Shown here in pieces: positions 8,703 to 17,696 of a DNA stretch of 64,000 nt. The notes under the pieces are model-generated. The model had not been told where the DNA came from, searched no databases, and worked only from the letters and a program-made list of their open reading frames with translations. The DNA lies in contig UQIH01000003.1 of the NCBI GenBank assembly GCA_900541145.1, positions 1 through 64,000 on the forward strand. Reading direction: 5' to 3'. Within the stretch, counting starts at the first letter, position 1. Each line of letters begins with the position of its first letter. Origin of the DNA: an uncultured Collinsella sp. GTDB taxonomy: Bacteria > Actinomycetota > Coriobacteriia > Coriobacteriales > Coriobacteriaceae. The position numbers and the translations under genes are program-made.

Positions 8703-8751
8703 GAGCAGTTCGGGTCCGATATCCTGCTCGTTAAACCTAAAACCAAAGGAG
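8703..8751 (+). promoter_or_regulatory. Possible preQ1-like pseudoknot leader
   Basis: A six-base-pair stem, GAGCAG (8703-8708) with CTGCTC (8724-8729), encloses a 15-base loop. It is followed by an A-rich tail that contains ACCTAAAACC and runs into the AAAGGAG ribosome site. This matches the general layout of preQ1-I riboswitches (stem, loop, A-rich tail pairing back to the loop and covering the Shine-Dalgarno). The conserved bases do not match well. The downstream gene encodes a VUT-family transporter, a family that imports queuosine precursors, which is why the idea is worth recording. Confidence 0.3.
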
Positions 8752-8757
8752 TACATA

Positions 8758-9480
8758 ATGATCAAGAAGGTCATGGAGGACTACAAGGTCCTGTTGCGGA
8801 GCATTCCCGCGGCAACGGTTTCGCTGTTTTTCGTGAGCGTCATCATGATGAACCTGCTGGCCAACAAAGAGCTCATCAGCCTGCCGTATCTGGCACTCGA
8901 TTGCGGCTTTGTGGTGAGCTGGGTTTCGTTTTTGTGCCAGGACATGATCTGCAAGCGCTTTGGCGCCAAGGCATCCATCAAAATCTCTATCCTCGCGCTG
9001 CTGGTCAACCTTGCCGTGAGCCTGTGCTTTTGGGCGTGCTCGCTCACGCCCGGCATGTGGGGCGCGTACTACGATACGGGCATGATCGAGGTCAACAATG
9101 CCCTTAACGCCACCATCGGCGGCACCTGGTACGTGGTGCTGGGCTCTTCGCTGGCAATGCTCGTTTCTGCCGTGGTTAACTCCACGCTCAACCAGTCGCT
9201 CGGCCGTATGCTCAAAAAGAATAACTTTGCGAGCTTTGCCTTCCGCTCTTATGTGTCCACGGGCGTTGGCCAGTTTATCGACAACCTGGTCTTTGCCATT
9301 GTGGTAAGCCACACGTTCTTTGGTTGGACCTGGGTACAGGTCCTTATGTGCTCGCTGACGGGTGCCGTCGCCGAGCTGCTGTGCGAGGTCTTCCTGAGCC
9401 CCGTGGGCTACAAGGTCGTGCGCGGCTGGGAGCGCGAGAACGTGGGCGCCGAGTACCTCGAGCGCCACGCAACCGCCTAA
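8758..9480 (+). CDS. VUT-family (YhhQ-like) queuosine precursor transporter
   Basis: A 240-residue integral membrane protein of the Vut_1 family with about six or seven TM helices. The family motif region LDCGFVVSWVSFLCQDMICKR and a later STGVGQFIDNLVF segment are visible (each quoted in part). Members import preQ0, preQ1 or queuine for tRNA queuosine. AAAGGAG precedes the ATG at 8758. An SDR gene follows nine bases downstream, so the two are probably cotranscribed. Confidence 0.85.
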   Translation: MIKKVMEDYKVLLRSIPAATVSLFFVSVIMMNLLANKELISLPYLALDCGFVVSWVSFLCQDMICKRFGAKASIKISILALLVNLAVSLCFWACSLTPGMWGAYYDTGMIEVNNALNATIGGTWYVVLGSSLAMLVSAVVNSTLNQSLGRMLKKNNFASFAFRSYVSTGVGQFIDNLVFAIVVSHTFFGWTWVQVLMCSLTGAVAELLCEVFLSPVGYKVVRGWERENVGAEYLERHATA

Positions 9481-9489
9481 GGAGCAAGT

Positions 9490-10170
9490 ATGCGGGTTTT
9501 GATCACGGGTGCTTCGGGCGGTATCGGAGCCGCGTGCGTGCAGCGCTTTTTGGACGAGGGCCACGAGGTCGTGGGCTTTGATCTGCTGCCGGCGGCGATC
9601 GAACACGAGCGCTACCGCCATCTGATCGTTGATGTCCGCAAGCCGGACGCGTTTCCGGACGACCTTGAACCCCAGGTAATCGTGAACGTTGCCGGTGTGC
9701 AGGATTCGGCTGACGACATCGCCGCCAACCTGTGTGGCACCATCAACGTGACCGAGCGCTACGCCTTTGTGGGGGAGGGGCTTGCCGCCAAGCCGGCGCC
9801 GGCTATCGAATCCGTGGTCAATGTGGGGTCGGCGAGCGGACATACGGGATCGGAGTTTCCCGCCTATGCTGCCAGCAAGGGCGGCGTTATCGCCTACACC
9901 AAGAACCTTGCAAACCGCCTGGCGCCGCAGGCCATCGCCAACAGTGTGGACCCGGGTGGCGTTATCACGCCGCTCAACCGTTGCGTGATGGAAGACGAAC
10001 GCCTGTGGAATCAGATTATGGAGCTCACGCCGCTTAAGCGCTGGGCCACCGCCCAGGAGATCGCCGAGTGGGTCTACTTTGTGGGCGTGACCAACCGGTT
10101 TATGACCGGACAGAGTCTGCTGATCGATGGTGGCGAGGCCGGCCGCACCCAGTTTATCTGGCCCGAGTAA
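9490..10170 (+). CDS. SDR-family oxidoreductase
   Basis: A 226-residue classical short-chain dehydrogenase/reductase. The nucleotide loop is TGASGGIG at residues 6-13. NVAG is near residue 58, and the catalytic Ser and YAASKGG motif are near 125-138. An Asp after strand 2 (GFDL) suggests NAD(H). The substrate is unknown. It follows the VUT gene by nine bases with TAAGGAG at the junction, so it belongs to the same transcript. A role in queuosine precursor use is only a guess. Confidence 0.82.
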   Translation: MRVLITGASGGIGAACVQRFLDEGHEVVGFDLLPAAIEHERYRHLIVDVRKPDAFPDDLEPQVIVNVAGVQDSADDIAANLCGTINVTERYAFVGEGLAAKPAPAIESVVNVGSASGHTGSEFPAYAASKGGVIAYTKNLANRLAPQAIANSVDPGGVITPLNRCVMEDERLWNQIMELTPLKRWATAQEIAEWVYFVGVTNRFMTGQSLLIDGGEAGRTQFIWPE

Positions 10171-10172
10171 CA

Positions 10173-10210
10173 AAACGCGCCCGATGGCAAGATTGCCGTC
10201 GGGCGCGTTT
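10173..10210. terminator. Bidirectional terminator between the SDR and ung genes
   Basis: An 18-base stem, AAACGCGCCCGATGGCAA with its near-perfect complement at 10193-10210, flanked by A and T runs. It serves both convergent genes. Confidence 0.8.
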
Positions 10211-10225
10211 TTGATGTATCGATTT

Positions 10226-10951
10226 TTAGCCGAGGCAAGTCCAGTTGACGGGGGTCGAGCCGTGCTGTTCGAGTAGCCGATTGGCTGCCGAGAAGGGACG
10301 CGACCCCATAAAGGCGGGGAGTTCTGCCGTGGCACGGTTAGCCGAAAGCGGTGAGGGGTGCGTGGAGGCCAGGCAGAACTTGCCGGTCGCCTTGCCCGCG
10401 CCGGTCGCGGCGAGCTTGCCTTCGACCATCTGCTGGGCAAAGCGGCCCCATGCCAAAAAGACTACCGGCTGGGGCAGCTGGCAGCAGCGTTCGATAACGT
10501 AGTCGGTGAGCGTGCTCCAGCCCAGCTTGGCGTGCGAGTTCGCGGCATGCTCGCGCACGGTGAGCGTGGTGTTGAGGAGCAGGACGCCCTGTTGTGCCCA
10601 TGGGGTTAGGTCTCCCGTGGCGGGAATGGGGCAACCCAGATCGGCTTTGAGCTCCTTATAGATGTTGCGCAGGCTCGGCGGCAACTTGGTTTGCGTCGCA
10701 GGGACCGAGAACGACAGCCCCATGGCCTGGTTGGGCCCGTGATAGGGGTCTTGACCCAGGATGACAACCTTGACCTGGTCGGCCGGCGTATAGGCGAGGG
10801 CATTGAGGATGTCGTCTTGTGCCGGGTAGATGGTCTGCTCGGCACGCAAAAGGGCGATGCGCTCGAGCAGCTGGTTCGTAGTGTCACGTACCGGCTGCGG
10901 CGCATCGCCCAACCAAGTTGCTATGTTGCGGTCGCGGGTTGCGGTGTCCAT
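10226..10951 (-). CDS. ung: Uracil-DNA glycosylase
   Basis: A 241-residue family 1 uracil-DNA glycosylase that removes uracil from DNA at the first step of base excision repair. It has the water-activating motif GQDPYHGP near residues 65-72, LLLNTTLTV mid-protein and HPSPLS near 190. The length fits the bacterial family (220-230). It is a stand-alone gene that converges with the SDR gene across a strong terminator. Confidence 0.96.
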   Translation of the reverse strand: MDTATRDRNIATWLGDAPQPVRDTTNQLLERIALLRAEQTIYPAQDDILNALAYTPADQVKVVILGQDPYHGPNQAMGLSFSVPATQTKLPPSLRNIYKELKADLGCPIPATGDLTPWAQQGVLLLNTTLTVREHAANSHAKLGWSTLTDYVIERCCQLPQPVVFLAWGRFAQQMVEGKLAATGAGKATGKFCLASTHPSPLSANRATAELPAFMGSRPFSAANRLLEQHGSTPVNWTCLG

Positions 10952-11038
10952 GGGGCTCCTTTATGGCAGATGCTCTGTTGGCATCTATTGTAAAGGCGTT
11001 CGGAGACCTTTGTGTCGGGGCCACAAAAGGTGAGGCGC

Positions 11039-11947
11039 TTACGAGGCTCGCTCGGGCGTTCCTGCCATGTGGGCGTGGTCGTGAGCATGCGCATGAAGTC
11101 GCGGAAACTCGACGGTTGCCGCCATGACGCCGGTGAGGATGAGAGCTGCACCCAGGAAGGCGATGGGGCTCAGGACCTCGCCGACCAAGAAGAACGAGAA
11201 GACAGCGGAGCAGACCGGCTCGAGCGAGAAAGCGAAGCCGGTGGTCTCGGCGGGCACGTGGGGCTGCACGAGCGTCTGGGTGATAAAGCCGTAGGCAGAG
11301 CAAATGAGTGCGAGCGCGACAACAACCACGATCTCGCTGGGCGTACTGGGAAGTGTGAAACCGCCAAAGACGCATGCAGCAATGCCCGAGAACAGGCCGC
11401 CAAAGCCCAGCTGCCAAGCGCCCAGGGACAGCGGATCGACTTTTTCGACAAAGCGCTTCGCCACAATGATATGGCCGGCATAGACAAAAGCGGAGAGCAG
11501 CATGATGAGCGCGCCCGGGTTCAGGCTGGTGAAGTCGGCGCCCGAGAGCAGCAACATACCGCAGGTGACGATGGCGGTGCCGACGAGCACTTTGCGCTCG
11601 GGGGCGCGGCGCAGCAGGGCTGCGTTGGCAAATGGCACGATCACGACCGTCAGGCTCTGCAAAAAGCCGGCAGTGGAGGCAGAGGTGAGGCTGGAGCCCA
11701 GGCACATGCAGGTGAGCTCGGTTGCCATGATGGCGCCGATGATGGCGGCACGGACCATAAGGTCGCGGTTGATGCGCAACGCGTGCTTGTGGAAGAGCAG
11801 CAGGCAGACCACAAAGGCGATGATGCAGCGTAGCGCGACGATGCTCGTGGCGTTCAGGCTGTCCATACCGATCTTCATGAGGGGATACGAAAAGCCCCAT
11901 GCGACGGGAACGGAAAATGAGAGCGCGATTGCCTTTTTGCGATCCAT
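11039..11947 (-). CDS. EamA/DMT-superfamily transporter with His-rich tail
   Basis: A 302-residue protein with ten predicted TM helices in two EamA repeats. The C-terminus after the last helix contains LHAHAHDHAHMAG, a histidine-rich tail that could bind a metal ion or be an accident. It is transcribed away from a LysR-type regulator at 12106, the usual sign that the regulator controls it. The substrate is unknown; drug, amino acid or metabolite export are all typical of the family. Confidence 0.85.
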   Translation of the reverse strand: MDRKKAIALSFSVPVAWGFSYPLMKIGMDSLNATSIVALRCIIAFVVCLLLFHKHALRINRDLMVRAAIIGAIMATELTCMCLGSSLTSASTAGFLQSLTVVIVPFANAALLRRAPERKVLVGTAIVTCGMLLLSGADFTSLNPGALIMLLSAFVYAGHIIVAKRFVEKVDPLSLGAWQLGFGGLFSGIAACVFGGFTLPSTPSEIVVVVALALICSAYGFITQTLVQPHVPAETTGFAFSLEPVCSAVFSFFLVGEVLSPIAFLGAALILTGVMAATVEFPRLHAHAHDHAHMAGTPERAS

Positions 11948-12105
11948 GGGACTCCTTTTGTTACAGAACGGTTTCGTAAAAAGGATTCTGCTCCCAGATG
12001 TGGATGTAGTAAAGCGAATGTATCTTCAGTATGATTAAGAAAAACTAATGTTGACAGAAAAAGCCCTGGCAAAACGTTTTACGGCTGCATTGATGTGGAG
12101 GCACG

Positions 12106-12972
12106 ATGACATCGCGGTACCAGATTGTTTGTATGGTGGTCGATCGCGGCGGTCTTAAGGGCGCGGCCGACGAGCTGGGCTATACGCAAAGCGCGGTGAG
12201 TCAGGCCGTCAAGGCGCTCGAGCGCGAGCTGGGCACCACACTTATCGAGCTCGGTAAGCAGGGCGTTTCGCTTACGCGCGACGGTAAACAATATCTGCCG
12301 TACCTGCGCCAGATTGTGACCGCCGAGGCCGAGCTTGAGGGCAAGCGCCAGGAGCTGCTGGGCCTTTCGTCGACCGATATTCGCATCGCGACGTTTACCA
12401 ACGTGAGTCGAACCGTGTTGCCGCGTGTGATCCGCGACTTTGGGGCGCTGCACCCGGGCGTACGCTTTACCCTCAAGCAGGGCGACTACACGCGCAACGC
12501 CCAGTGGGTGCACGACGGCGTAGTGGATTTTTGCTTTACGGCACGTGGGTTTACCGCGGGGCTCGAGAAGCGCGTGGTCTATCACGACGAGTTGGTGGCG
12601 CTGTTGCCTGTCGCGCATCCGCTGACGGCAAAGGAAAAGGTGACGCTCGCCGACCTGGCGTCCGAGCCGTTTGTGTTGCTGGATGAGGGTGAACAGAGTC
12701 TGGTGCTCGATGCATTCGCAACGCATGGCCTGTCACCGCACGTGACGAGTGAGGTGACCGACGACTACACCATCATGGCGATGGTGGAGGAGGGCCTAGG
12801 AGTGAGCATGCTCTATCGTCGTACTGTGGAGGGCATGCAAGCCGATATTTGTGTGCGGCCCATCGTGCATGCCCCCTCGCGCGACGTGGTGGCCGCTTGG
12901 CGCAGCTGGGACACCATGCCCATCGCCACGAGGCGCTTTATCGACTATATGAGCTCGCATATTGTCAATTAA
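12106..12972 (+). CDS. LysR-family transcriptional regulator
   Basis: A 288-residue LTTR. The N-terminal winged helix is residues 1-60 (GGLKGAADELGYTQSAVSQAV is the recognition region, quoted in part). A LysR_substrate effector domain follows from about 90. GGAGG precedes the ATG. It is divergent from the EamA gene across 158 bases, so it probably regulates that transporter and itself. The end lies 27 bases from the convergent MATE gene. Confidence 0.92.
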   Translation: MTSRYQIVCMVVDRGGLKGAADELGYTQSAVSQAVKALERELGTTLIELGKQGVSLTRDGKQYLPYLRQIVTAEAELEGKRQELLGLSSTDIRIATFTNVSRTVLPRVIRDFGALHPGVRFTLKQGDYTRNAQWVHDGVVDFCFTARGFTAGLEKRVVYHDELVALLPVAHPLTAKEKVTLADLASEPFVLLDEGEQSLVLDAFATHGLSPHVTSEVTDDYTIMAMVEEGLGVSMLYRRTVEGMQADICVRPIVHAPSRDVVAAWRSWDTMPIATRRFIDYMSSHIVN

Positions 12973-12999
12973 TGACTGGCGTGGTGTTGAGTGCGGTGT

Positions 13000-14382
13000 T
13001 TAGCGGGTTGTCGCTTTGGCTTGGGTGACGCGATAGGTGCGTGCCGGATGGCAGAGTAGTACCGCCACGACCATAAAGAACGCCGTGGTGCCCAGGCTGA
13101 TGGGGTAGACCATCATGATGTTCGCAAAGGTGCGGAAGTGCGGGAACACGCAGAACACCCAATAGAAGCGGATGCCGCAGACGCAGATCATGGTGATGAG
13201 GGCGGGCGTGAGCGAGATACCAAAGCCGCGCAGGTAGCCTGACATGTTTTCGTAGAACATGCTAAAGGCGTACGCCGGGAAGATCGAGCACACGCGGATA
13301 TAGCCGATCGAGACGATGTTGGGATCGCTGTTGAACAGCGACAAAATCTCGCGCCCAAGGCCGACAATAACGATAATCGTGGTGAGTGCAACGATACCGC
13401 CTTCGACCAGGCAGACCTTGAGCGTCTTGGTGCAGCGGTCGATCTGGCGGGCACCGTGGTTTTGTCCCACAAAGGTGGTGCAAGCCTGGCTAAAGCTGTT
13501 GAGCAGGTTGTAGCACACGTACTCCAGGCTCATGGCAGCGCTCGATGCAGCCATGACCTCGGTGCCCAGGCTGTTGATGGCAGACTGGATGATGATGTTG
13601 GCGACAGCAAAGACGGCGCTTTGGATGCCGGCGGGCAGGCCGATCTTGACGATGCGCTTGAGGGCGACGGGGTCGATAGCCAAATCGCGTGGGGTGACGC
13701 GGACGACGGAGTCGGTCTTGAGCAGGCGGATAAAGAGCGTAGCGGCGCTGACGGTGTAGGCGATGGCGGTGGCGATGGCGACGCCCGCGACGCCCCAGTG
13801 GAGTACGGGGACAAAGATGAGGTCCAGGCCAATGTTGAGGACGGTGGACACGGCAAGCGCCTGCAGCGGCATGCGGGTGATGCCGACGGAGCGGAAAATC
13901 GCGGCCTCAAAGTTGTAGAGCAAGATCGAGGGCAGGCTGAGCAAAAAGACGCGCAGGTAGAGCGAGGCGAGCGGCATGGTTTCGGCGGGAACGTTGAGCG
14001 CGGCGAGCATGGGCTCGGCAAAGATCTCGCCCAGCGCGATGACGACAAAGCCCACGAGCGCCATTAAAATCGAGGTATGGACGGCGCGTTTGACCATGTT
14101 CTGATCGTTGCGGCCGATAGCGTTGGCGATGACCACGTTGGAGCCAAGCGACATGCCAATAAACAGGTTGAGCATAAGGCTGGTAAGCGGAACATTGGAG
14201 CCGACCGCCGCCATGGCGAGGGTTCCCTGGTCGCCCGAGAAGTTACCGATGATGACCGTGGCGATGAGGTTCGACAGTTGCTCCAAGATGCTCGTGGCGG
14301 CCACGGGGAAGGCGAACAGGGGAACATTGCGCCACAGCGATCCGGTGGTCATGTCAATGTGCTTAGATACGGTGTCAGCCAT
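13000..14382 (-). CDS. MATE-family efflux transporter
   Basis: A 460-residue protein with about twelve TM helices in two MatE bundles, the standard length for the family. Typical features are the N-terminal FAFPVAATSILEQL segment and a repeat of the pattern in the second half. MATE pumps use Na+ or H+ gradients to export cationic drugs or metabolites. The DinF or NorM subgroup cannot be fixed by eye. No regulator is attached. Upstream lies a strong palindromic repeat at 14447. Confidence 0.9.
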   Translation of the reverse strand: MADTVSKHIDMTTGSLWRNVPLFAFPVAATSILEQLSNLIATVIIGNFSGDQGTLAMAAVGSNVPLTSLMLNLFIGMSLGSNVVIANAIGRNDQNMVKRAVHTSILMALVGFVVIALGEIFAEPMLAALNVPAETMPLASLYLRVFLLSLPSILLYNFEAAIFRSVGITRMPLQALAVSTVLNIGLDLIFVPVLHWGVAGVAIATAIAYTVSAATLFIRLLKTDSVVRVTPRDLAIDPVALKRIVKIGLPAGIQSAVFAVANIIIQSAINSLGTEVMAASSAAMSLEYVCYNLLNSFSQACTTFVGQNHGARQIDRCTKTLKVCLVEGGIVALTTIIVIVGLGREILSLFNSDPNIVSIGYIRVCSIFPAYAFSMFYENMSGYLRGFGISLTPALITMICVCGIRFYWVFCVFPHFRTFANIMMVYPISLGTTAFFMVVAVLLCHPARTYRVTQAKATTR

Positions 14383-14446
14383 ACGCTCTCAATCTCTAAT
14401 ATGCTCTTTCGTGCTTATTTGCGCAGATGATGATACTCCTAATCGA

Positions 14447-14504
14447 CTAGTCATTGGGGACGTTCTTAAACGACTAGTCATTCAAGAACGTCCCCAATGA
14501 CTAG
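14447..14504. repeat. Palindromic repeat, GGGGACGTTCTT family, copy 1
   Basis: A perfect 21-base inverted repeat. The left arm at 14447-14467 begins CTAGTCATTGGGGACG; the right arm is 14484-14504. The loop repeats GACTAGTCATT. A second, longer copy is at 58381-58463. Neither copy is followed by a U-run, so it is more like a REP element than a plain terminator. Confidence 0.85.
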
Positions 14505-14560
14505 GTGGGGAAGGCGTGCGACAATGGTGGGCGTTGTGTTGTTCGCGCTAAGGAGTTGCC

Positions 14561-15376
14561 ATGTTGTTGTGTCCCGTTTGCCATGAGCCGCTGGTGGATG
14601 ACGAGCGCGGTGCTGCATGCGCGGGCGGACACCGGTTTGACCGTGCACGCGAGGGCTATCTATATCTGCTGCGCTCGTCCAAGAGCGGCGACTCCATGGG
14701 CGATCCCAAGTCGCAGGCACGCAGCCGTCGTGACTTTCTGAACCGCGGCTACTATGCGCCGTTGCGCGATGCGATGGTTGAGCTGGTGCGCGAGCGGGTG
14801 TCTGGACGTGCCGCGTCTACGAACTGTCCCATGACGCTGCTCGATATTTGCTGTGGCGAGGGCTACTACACCAGCGCCATGGGCGCGGTGCCGGGCGTGG
14901 ATGCTTACGGTTTCGACCTGGGCAAGGAGATGGTGCGCCTGGCCGCCAAGCGCGGCGATGCGACCTATTTTGTGGCCAACATGAAGGATATCCCCGTGGC
15001 GGACGGCGCTTTCGATATGGTGACCGAGCTCTTCGCTCCCTTTAACGAGCGCGAATTTGCCCGCGTGCTGGCGCCAGAGGGTTCACTCTATACCGTGGTA
15101 CCGGGCGCTCGTCATCTCTTTGGGCTCAAAGAGGTGCTCTACGACACGCCGTACCTTAACGATGAGAAGCTGCCGAAGACCACCGAGCTCGAGTTGGTCG
15201 GAACGCAGCGGGTGTCTGCGAATATTACGCTTCAGACCCAGGCCGACATCGAAGCGGTGTTCCAGATGACGCCGTACTACTACCGCACACGCCCTGCCGA
15301 CAAAGAGCGCCTGGCAAACTTGGATACCCTTCAAACCGACATCGACTTCATCATCGCCGAGTACCGCCACAGCTAA
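14561..15376 (+). CDS. RlmA-like 23S rRNA (guanine-N1) methyltransferase
   Basis: A 271-residue SAM-dependent methyltransferase with the RlmA architecture. An N-terminal zinc site (CPVC at 4-7, then C and GH about 18 residues later) is followed by the RxxFLxxGYYxPL segment and a class I methyltransferase fold with motif I LLDICCGEGYY. Family members methylate G745 or G748 of 23S rRNA. Which position is used here is not visible. The ATG at 14561 has AAGGAG upstream. Confidence 0.82.
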   Translation: MLLCPVCHEPLVDDERGAACAGGHRFDRAREGYLYLLRSSKSGDSMGDPKSQARSRRDFLNRGYYAPLRDAMVELVRERVSGRAASTNCPMTLLDICCGEGYYTSAMGAVPGVDAYGFDLGKEMVRLAAKRGDATYFVANMKDIPVADGAFDMVTELFAPFNEREFARVLAPEGSLYTVVPGARHLFGLKEVLYDTPYLNDEKLPKTTELELVGTQRVSANITLQTQADIEAVFQMTPYYYRTRPADKERLANLDTLQTDIDFIIAEYRHS

Positions 15377-15378
15377 CA

Positions 15379-15413
15379 ACCTACCAAAAAGGGACAGGTT
15401 TATTTTGGCAGGT
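15379..15413. repeat. REP-like element, AAAAAGGGACAGG family, copy 1
   Basis: A 35-base element with ends ACCTACC and GGCAGGT around AAAAAGGGACAGG. It is nearly identical to two copies at 39158-39192 and 39225-39259. The next 25 bases also resemble the spacer between those copies, so the mobile unit is longer than the core. Confidence 0.75.
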
Positions 15414-15430
15414 TTTATCTGGGCAAATGC

Positions 15431-15466
15431 AAAGGGCCGACCGCGGAGATGCGCGATCGGCCCTTT
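15431..15466. terminator. Bidirectional terminator
   Basis: AAAGGGCCGACCGCG pairs with CGCGATCGGCCCTTT with one mismatch, followed by a T run. It lies between the convergent RlmA-like gene and the four-TM protein gene. Confidence 0.8.
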
Positions 15467-15514
15467 TTATTGGCGTATATACCAGAGTCGCTGAGCGATT
15501 GACACGGATGCGGC

Positions 15515-15919
15515 TTAGCTCAAACGGTCCATGCCCTCTTTCTTGACGCGGTTGGCGAGTGCAAAGTAGATAATGCTGACAATCAGGCCGGTAAAATCGG
15601 GGATGCTTGAGCCGGTCCCACCCAAGAGGGGCAGGGAGAGGAGCAGACTGATGACCGAACATGCTAGGCAGACGATGGACCAGATCCAGACAACGCCAGC
15701 CTTGGCGGGATTATTTGCCGCGCGGATGCCAAAGACAGCGGTCACAATTTCGACGACGCCCAATACGATGACGACGACGCAAGAGACGATCATAGCACTC
15801 GTGATATCGCCTGCCGCGCTGCCTGCAAAGAGCGCTGTAGCACCCATGCCTGCGCTTAGAATGCCGACGACAAAGAAGAGGAACGATAGGATTTTGAGTA
15901 ATTTACAGGCGTTGCTCAT
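15515..15919 (-). CDS. Four-TM membrane protein of unknown function, paralog A
   Basis: A 134-residue protein with four hydrophobic segments, a conserved FGIRAANNPAKAGVVWIW segment in the third quarter and a basic end ANRKKEG-like (NRVKKEG). The true start is the ATG at 15919 with AAAGGA upstream; the longer frame is spurious. A clear paralog lies at 17238-17636, and a LysR gene lies between them, divergent from this one. I do not recognise a function. Small four-TM proteins of this kind are often envelope proteins. Confidence 0.75.
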   Translation of the reverse strand: MSNACKLLKILSFLFFVVGILSAGMGATALFAGSAAGDITSAMIVSCVVVIVLGVVEIVTAVFGIRAANNPAKAGVVWIWSIVCLACSVISLLLSLPLLGGTGSSIPDFTGLIVSIIYFALANRVKKEGMDRLS

Positions 15920-16115
15920 GGCTGGTCCTTTCGAAGTGGACATGACGTATTTGACGCGCACGCATGACGCATGTCGCGAAGCATATTGTAATTCAACAAG
16001 GTGCTGTGCACGTTCATCTAATAGTTGAACGCTCCGCTCGCGACGGGGGTGGCACTTGCACTGTGCTAGCTTTTTGTTTAACTGGATTAAACTGTGCATT
16101 TTTTAGGGGCGAATA

Positions 16116-17051
16116 GTGAATATCAAGCAGGTCGGCTATTTTGTCGCCGTATTCGAGACGAAGAGTTTTACTGCTGCGGCGCACCAGCGCCACGTGACTG
16201 TTCAGGCCATTTCCAAGTCAATTAGCGAGCTCGAGCAGTTTTTTAACGTTCAGTTTTTTGAGCGTGGGAGTAGCTGTGTCAGGCCGACTCAGGCCGGTCG
16301 CAGCTTTTATGCCAAGGCTCGCCCCGCCGTCGAAGCATATCGTGAGGTTGAAAACTTTGACCCGTCCGGATGCGACCTGACCGTCTCATCGGCCTCTGGT
16401 CCTCAAGCGATGCCGGAACTCTCGATTGGCCTGTGCGCTCCCGCATTCGATAACGAGGATAAGCTATATAAGGGGCTATCTGCGCTTATCATGCGTGGTG
16501 TGCGCGTGCGGGTGAAGTTTTGCACTGTGCATCCCGGAGTTGCCCAGCAGGAACTTGAGCAGGGCGGCCTTGATGCCTTGCTTACGGTGGGTACATATGA
16601 CAATACCAATGATGACTGCGAACAGCTGGGAACCCTGCCCACGGGTATTCTCGTTGCCGCCGACCATCCGCTCGGCAAGAGGCCCTTTGTGACCGTGGCT
16701 GATCTGAGCTCCTATCCGGTAGGACAATCGACTGCGTTCGATAGCTTTAACAACTCGATTTTTTGGCAGTACAAAAGCCTCGGTGTCCTAGATGAGACGC
16801 GCGTTATCGATAGCCCCGCTCAAGTTGGGGCGTTTTTGACGGCCGAGCGCGGCTATTTCTTAAATGCCATTCTTCCCGTTCCCGGTCAGGTCGCTAGTGG
16901 GTTTGAGATTGTTCCCATTGTGGGCGAAGGGGCCCTGACGGTTCCGGTGTGTTTAGTTTCCCTTAAAGATGAAAAGTCCCAAACTTATCACGTCGTAGAG
17001 AACTACTTGATTCGCATGGTGGGCTGTACCAACGGGTCTGCTACTCGCTAG
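16116..17051 (+). CDS. LysR-family transcriptional regulator
   Basis: A 311-residue LTTR starting at GTG 16116 (upstream AGGGG). The N-terminal winged helix reads VFETKSFTAAAHQRHVTVQA. The effector domain is present but diverged. It is divergent from the four-TM gene at 15515 and convergent with its paralog at 17238, so both paralogs may belong to its regulon. No ligand can be proposed. Confidence 0.88.
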   Translation: MNIKQVGYFVAVFETKSFTAAAHQRHVTVQAISKSISELEQFFNVQFFERGSSCVRPTQAGRSFYAKARPAVEAYREVENFDPSGCDLTVSSASGPQAMPELSIGLCAPAFDNEDKLYKGLSALIMRGVRVRVKFCTVHPGVAQQELEQGGLDALLTVGTYDNTNDDCEQLGTLPTGILVAADHPLGKRPFVTVADLSSYPVGQSTAFDSFNNSIFWQYKSLGVLDETRVIDSPAQVGAFLTAERGYFLNAILPVPGQVASGFEIVPIVGEGALTVPVCLVSLKDEKSQTYHVVENYLIRMVGCTNGSATR

Positions 17052-17155
17052 CACATCCGTTGACGCGCTTGCCGCTGTCGGCTCGGTTGTCTGGCGTTAT
17101 GCTGTCGATTATGCCGTGCCGTGGCAATCGAATGAATGCAAAGACTATCCACAGC

Positions 17156-17201
17156 AAGCCGCCCTCCGTTTCTTGTTTGCTCGAGAAACGGAGGGCGGCT
17201 T
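17156..17201. terminator. Bidirectional terminator
   Basis: A perfect 18-base stem (AAGCCGCCCTCCGTTTCT with its complement at 17184-17201) and a short T run. It separates the LysR gene from the convergent four-TM gene. Confidence 0.8.
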
Positions 17202-17237
17202 TCATATACGGTGCTCTGTGCAGGCGGGTCAGATACC

Positions 17238-17636
17238 CTAGCCCAGGCGCTCCTGGCTTTCCTTTTTAACGCGGTTGGCGAAAACGAAGTACACGGCACT
17301 TACGACCACGGCGGTGACATCGGTGGCGCTGGTGCCGACTCCGCCCAAGAAGGGCTCGGAAAGCAGCAGGCTCACAACGGCGCAAACCAGGCAAATGATA
17401 GCCCAGACCCAAACGACACCAATCTTGCTGGGGTTATTTGAGGCGCGGATGCCCAGCACGGCAGCGATGATTTCGACGATGCCCATCACGATGACGACAA
17501 CGCTGTAAACCGAGAGATCACCGCTGGCGTCGCCCGAAGCCGCGGTGAGTGCCAACGCGCCCGCGGCGATGCTAAAAATACCTCCCAATAGATAAATGAT
17601 GGACATGACCTTTAGGACTTTACGGTTGTTGCTCAT
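17238..17636 (-). CDS. Four-TM membrane protein of unknown function, paralog B
   Basis: A 132-residue paralog of the protein at 15515-15919. The shared features are VLGIRASNNPSKIGVVWVW in place of FGIRAANNP..., a central GG-G loop, and an end NRVKKESQERLG. It has four TM helices and no recognised domain. It starts at ATG 17636 with AAAGGA. It lies 61 bases upstream of the convergent end of nothing else: the next minus-strand gene (the MscS-like one) ends at 17697, so read-through from it is possible. Confidence 0.75.
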   Translation of the reverse strand: MSNNRKVLKVMSIIYLLGGIFSIAAGALALTAASGDASGDLSVYSVVVIVMGIVEIIAAVLGIRASNNPSKIGVVWVWAIICLVCAVVSLLLSEPFLGGVGTSATDVTAVVVSAVYFVFANRVKKESQERLG

Positions 17637-17696
17637 GTTCAGTTCCTTTCCCTGGAGCCTTAATGGCACCGTGCGGGTGTTGCCCGGTGCCATGAA

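Noticed and set aside
8737..10440. 567-residue minus-strand frame
   Set aside because: It runs opposite the VUT and SDR genes and overlaps ung. Composition is Arg/His-rich as in shadow frames.
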